The translations under genes and the position numbers were made by a program. From Phenylobacterium sp. (GTDB taxonomy: Bacteria > Pseudomonadota > Alphaproteobacteria > Caulobacterales > Caulobacteraceae), in contig NZ_JAUYQL010000057.1 of assembly GCF_030697305.1 (NCBI RefSeq), positions 1-35,421 of the forward strand: a stretch of 35,421 nt of DNA. Direction: 5' to 3'. Positions 32,656 to 35,421 of this stretch are shown here, piece after piece. Numbering within the stretch: position 1 is the stretch's first letter; each line of letters opens with the position of its first letter. The notes under the pieces were generated by a model. It made no database searches. It saw only the letters and a program-made list of their open reading frames with translations, and was not told the origin of the DNA.

Positions 32656-33215
32656 GCCAGATCGCCAACCTCGCCCGCGAGCCGCTGATCCTACACACGC
32701 CGCGGCTGATGCTACGCCCGCTGGAGTCGCGCGATGCGGCGCAGTTGCTGGCGTTGTTCGGCGATCCGGCGGTGACGGAGTTCATGGACATCGCGCCAAT
32801 GGCCGATCTCGCGGAAGCGGCGGGCGTCGTTGATTGGGCCAACGATCGGCGAGCGCATAACGCTGGCGTGCGCTGGGGCGTGCGGATGGCCGGGGATGAG
32901 CGGCTGCTGGGGACCTGCGGCTTCAACCTGCTGGAGCTCGACCGGGGGCGGCGTGGCGAGGTGGCGTATGACCTCGCCCAGGCGCACTGGGGGCAGGGGC
33001 TGGCGTCCGAGGCGCTGAGCGCGGTCATCGGCTTCGGCGCGCAGCGGCTTGGCCTGCATCGCCTGGAAGCGATGGTGACGCCAGGCAACACGCGCTCGGT
33101 GCGGCTGTTGGAGCGCCACGGCTTCGTTCGCGAAGGGGTGTTGCGCGACCATGGGTTCTGGAAAGGGCGGTTCTGGGATCAGATGATCTACGCCCGCCTC
33201 GCGCCATTCGATTGA
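32652..33215 (+). CDS. RimJ/RimL-type GNAT N-acetyltransferase
   Basis: A 187-aa acetyltransferase starting at TTG inside the amidase stop (TTGA overlap). 'LILHTPRLMLRPLESRDAAQ' is the typical beginning of Acetyltransf_3 proteins. The acetyl-CoA loop is 'AQAHWGQGLASEALSAVIGF', followed by 'LGLHRLEAMVTPGNTRSVRL' and 'LERHGFVREGVLRDHGFWKG' with 'RFWDQMIYARL'. Substrate is unknown: ribosomal protein N-termini or small amines are typical. Coupling to the amidase is positional only. Confidence 0.9.
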   Translation: MSQIANLAREPLILHTPRLMLRPLESRDAAQLLALFGDPAVTEFMDIAPMADLAEAAGVVDWANDRRAHNAGVRWGVRMAGDERLLGTCGFNLLELDRGRRGEVAYDLAQAHWGQGLASEALSAVIGFGAQRLGLHRLEAMVTPGNTRSVRLLERHGFVREGVLRDHGFWKGRFWDQMIYARLAPFD

Positions 33216-33248
33216 CGCGGGCGTCGGGCGCCCTCAGATTCATCGGCG

Positions 33249-33649
<401 letters not shown>

Positions 33650-33719
33650 CCACTCCCGCCATCTGCCCCTGGTTATAGTTAAAGCGTTCGATGTATGTTC
33701 TGTGAATAGTTTACAGGCA

Positions 33720-33823
33720 TTAACCAAACCGGCCTGCGACATCTTTGGATTCGTGAATAATAGTCATTGGGAGTCATTGTCTCCCGTTTGATCCCATGTT
33801 AACCCAAGCATCATCCGCTAACC
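33720..33823 (+). promoter_or_regulatory. dcw-cluster control region: MraZ-type repeats, CtrA-like half-sites and GANTC sites
   Basis: The 266-bp gap 33650-33915 is relatively AT-rich and carries no gene. On the minus strand TGGGA (33796-33792) and CGGGA (33786-33782) repeat with a 10-bp period, and a degenerate TGACT lies a further 10 bp on; TGGGN with 5-nt spacers is the known MraZ box. TGGGA also occurs on the plus strand at 33768. TTAACC (33720-33725 and 33799-33804) and CTAACC (33818-33823) look like CtrA half-sites. GANTC occurs at 33748-33752 and 33771-33775. Autoregulation by MraZ and cell-cycle control are inferred. Confidence 0.5.
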
Positions 33824-33915
33824 AAGCCGATCCGTCGCTTTCGGGGCAGTGACGGGAAATCGGAGCGGACGTACGGGGCGGCCATTTCGGCCGGCGAACA
33901 GGGGCTGGGCCGGAG

Positions 33916-34383
33916 ATGTTTCTCTCGACCTTCGAGAAACAGCTGGACGCCAAGCGGCGCATCGTGGTGCCGCAGGAATTCCGCGCCCTGGCGTCAGGCC
34001 CATTCGACGGCGTGTTCTGCTTTCCGTCCATCGAGGCAGATTGCATCGAGGGCGGCCATCAGGCGCTGTTCGACCGCTATAGCGGCGTGATCGACGAGCT
34101 GGATTTCGGCGATCCGCTGCGCTCGGCCCTGGAGACCTCCGTGCTGGGCGGCATGGCGCGCCTGTCGTTCGACACCGCCGGCCGCATCACTCTGCCCGAG
34201 ACCCTGTGCGACATGTTCGGCCTGACCGACTGGGTGACCGTCGTCGGCATGGGCGAACGCTTCCAGATCTGGTCCCGCGACGCCTTCCAGGCGCACCGGT
34301 CCGCCCAGCGCGACTTGGCCCGCGACGGCCTGGCGCAGATGCGCGCCCAACAGCGCGCCGCGCGCGTGGGTTCCGCCACATGA
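33916..34383 (+). CDS. mraZ: Transcriptional regulator / division protein MraZ
   Basis: A 155-aa DNA-binding protein with two AbrB-like swapped-hairpin repeats: '[20 protein letters not shown]' in the first and '[20 protein letters not shown]' in the second, each with the 'D.kgRi..P' core. '[20 protein letters not shown]' ends the second repeat. It binds TGGGN repeats upstream of its own operon and represses the dcw cluster. CGGAG lies directly before the ATG. First gene of mraZ-rsmH-ftsL; its stop overlaps the rsmH start (ATGA). Confidence 0.95.
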   Translation: MFLSTFEKQLDAKRRIVVPQEFRALASGPFDGVFCFPSIEADCIEGGHQALFDRYSGVIDELDFGDPLRSALETSVLGGMARLSFDTAGRITLPETLCDMFGLTDWVTVVGMGERFQIWSRDAFQAHRSAQRDLARDGLAQMRAQQRAARVGSAT

Positions 34384-35312
34384 GCCCAGCGCACCGCCCG
34401 GTCCTGCTCGACGAGGTCTCCGCGGCGCTGCAGGCCGGTCCCGGCCAGGTGATCGTCGACGGCACTTTCGGCGCTGGCGGCTACAGCCGGGCGTTCCTGG
34501 AGACCGGCGCGAGCGTCCTGGCGTTCGATCGCGACCCATCTGCGCGGCGCTTCACCGAAGGCCTGCCCGGCGACCGGTTCAGGTTGGTCGAGGCGAATTT
34601 CTCCAGCATGGACGAGGTCGCCGGCGAGGCGGCCGTCGACGGCGTGGCGCTGGACCTGGGCGTCTCCTCGATGCAGCTCGACGAGGCGGAGCGAGGCTTC
34701 TCGTTCATGCGTGACGGGCCGCTTGACATGCGCATGGGCGCTTCGGGGCCGACCGCCGCCGACCTGGTCAACGAGGCAGAGGCCGAAGAGCTCGCGCGCA
34801 TCTTCTTCGTCTACGGCGAAGAGCGGAAGTCGCGGCGGATCGCCGGCGCCATCGTGCGCCGCCGCGCCGAGCAGCCGTTCACCCGCACAGCCGACCTGGC
34901 CGAGTTCATCGAACGCGTGCTGGGCGGCCGTCGCGGCGCCAAGACCCATCCCGCCACCCGCGCCTTCCAGGGCCTGCGGATCGCAGTCAACGACGAGCTG
35001 GGCGAACTCGAAGCGGGCCTGGGCGCGGCTGAGCGGGCGCTGAAGACCGGTGGGCGGCTGTGCGTCGTCACGTTCCATTCGCTGGAAGATCGAATCGTGA
35101 AGTCGTTCCTGTCGGTACGGGCCGGGAAAACGCCGGCCGGTTCGCGTCACGCCCCGCCGGTTGAGGCGGGGGCCCCGGCCAGCTTCGATCTGCTGTTCAA
35201 CGGCGCGCACGGCCCGTCCGACGCGGAGCTGGACGCCAATCCGCGTTCGCGTTCGGCGAAGCTCAGGGCTGCGGTGCGCACCGCAGCCCCCGTCTGGAGG
35301 CAAGCGGCATGA
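34380..35312 (+). CDS. rsmH: 16S rRNA (cytosine(1402)-N(4))-methyltransferase RsmH (MraW)
   Basis: A 310-aa SAM-dependent enzyme that methylates C1402 of 16S rRNA. '[13 protein letters not shown]' at the N-terminus, '[17 protein letters not shown]' as SAM-binding motif I, '[20 protein letters not shown]' then 'RDGPLDMRM', and '[20 protein letters not shown]' with '[20 protein letters not shown]' are diagnostic. The ATG at 34380 overlaps the mraZ stop; its own stop overlaps the ftsL start in another ATGA. Confidence 0.97.
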   Translation: MSPAHRPVLLDEVSAALQAGPGQVIVDGTFGAGGYSRAFLETGASVLAFDRDPSARRFTEGLPGDRFRLVEANFSSMDEVAGEAAVDGVALDLGVSSMQLDEAERGFSFMRDGPLDMRMGASGPTAADLVNEAEAEELARIFFVYGEERKSRRIAGAIVRRRAEQPFTRTADLAEFIERVLGGRRGAKTHPATRAFQGLRIAVNDELGELEAGLGAAERALKTGGRLCVVTFHSLEDRIVKSFLSVRAGKTPAGSRHAPPVEAGAPASFDLLFNGAHGPSDAELDANPRSRSAKLRAAVRTAAPVWRQAA

Positions 35313-35421
35313 GTCTGTTCAGTCGCAGGGTGCGGGGTTTCCGACTGGTCGACATCATGGCGTTGGCCTTGCTGATGCTGATCATCCTGGGGGTCTACCT
35401 GGCCAAGACCGTAGCCGGTCG
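35309..35421 (+). CDS. ftsL: Cell division protein FtsL-like, N-terminal part (partial)
   Basis: The gene runs off the right edge after 37 complete codons. A short basic N-terminus '[12 protein letters not shown]' leads into a single membrane helix, '[20 protein letters not shown]', as in the bitopic septum protein FtsL. Identity rests mainly on position: it starts in the rsmH stop (ATGA), the normal place of ftsL in the dcw cluster. The periplasmic coiled coil is outside the window. Confidence 0.8.
   Translation, partial: MSLFSRRVRGFRLVDIMALALLMLIILGVYLAKTVAG

Overview
The window looks like chromosome of a GC-rich alphaproteobacterium, most likely of the order Caulobacterales (a Phenylobacterium or Caulobacter relative). 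The reasons are the high GC, the rpoD C-terminus, an alphaproteobacterial RNase P RNA next to an mraZ-rsmH-ftsL division cluster whose upstream region carries CtrA-like half-sites and GANTC (CcrM-type) sites, a signal-peptide-bearing TonB receptor, and many ATGA gene overlaps. Genus assignment is inference. No CRISPR array, insertion sequence, integrase or prophage gene is visible.

Layout. 1-3810: end of rpoD, a small HTH protein, a 2OG-Fe(II) oxygenase, an Mrr-type nuclease behind a 51-aa ORF, panD coupled to a small lipoprotein gene, and a SIMPL-domain periplasmic protein. 3958-5503: a tRNA with CAU anticodon (probably Ile2), followed by a lower-GC 1.4 kb insert holding a broken ORF and one intact SDR gene. 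An imperfect copy of the tRNA 3' end closes the insert, so it looks like the remnant of a tRNA-targeted integrated element. 5592-11608 (minus strand): type III glutamine synthetase, CorA, and a nitronate monooxygenase/acyl-CoA ligase operon. 11771-15907: a secreted cupin protein, a short EamA protein, and a tightly overlapped three-gene cassette (CelD/BcsL-type GNAT, family 2 glycosyltransferase, JmjC-like cupin). 15989-20306: thiolase, TonB receptor, an orphan 33-codon fragment and a PAP2 phosphatase.

20311-23768 is a protein-quality module: hsp20-lon on the minus strand with a possible heat-shock promoter, divergent from trxC. 23906-28418 holds a small unknown protein, DusA behind a perfect palindrome, a retroviral-type aspartic protease, a DUF1289 protein, a phospholipase D and an EEP hydrolase. 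Two convergent pairs here overlap at their 3' ends. 28615-33215 is a co-directional run: two acyl-CoA dehydrogenases, a DMT transporter, an amidase with a peptidoglycan-binding domain, and a GNAT enzyme. 33249-35421 is rnpB followed by the start of the dcw cluster.

Most genes are ordinary core or lipid-metabolism genes. The least explained parts are the tRNA-linked remnant, the GNAT/GT2/JmjC cassette, the orphan dehydrogenase C-terminus with a strong ribosome-binding site, and the palindrome before dusA. I did not find a clearly new defence or mobile system.
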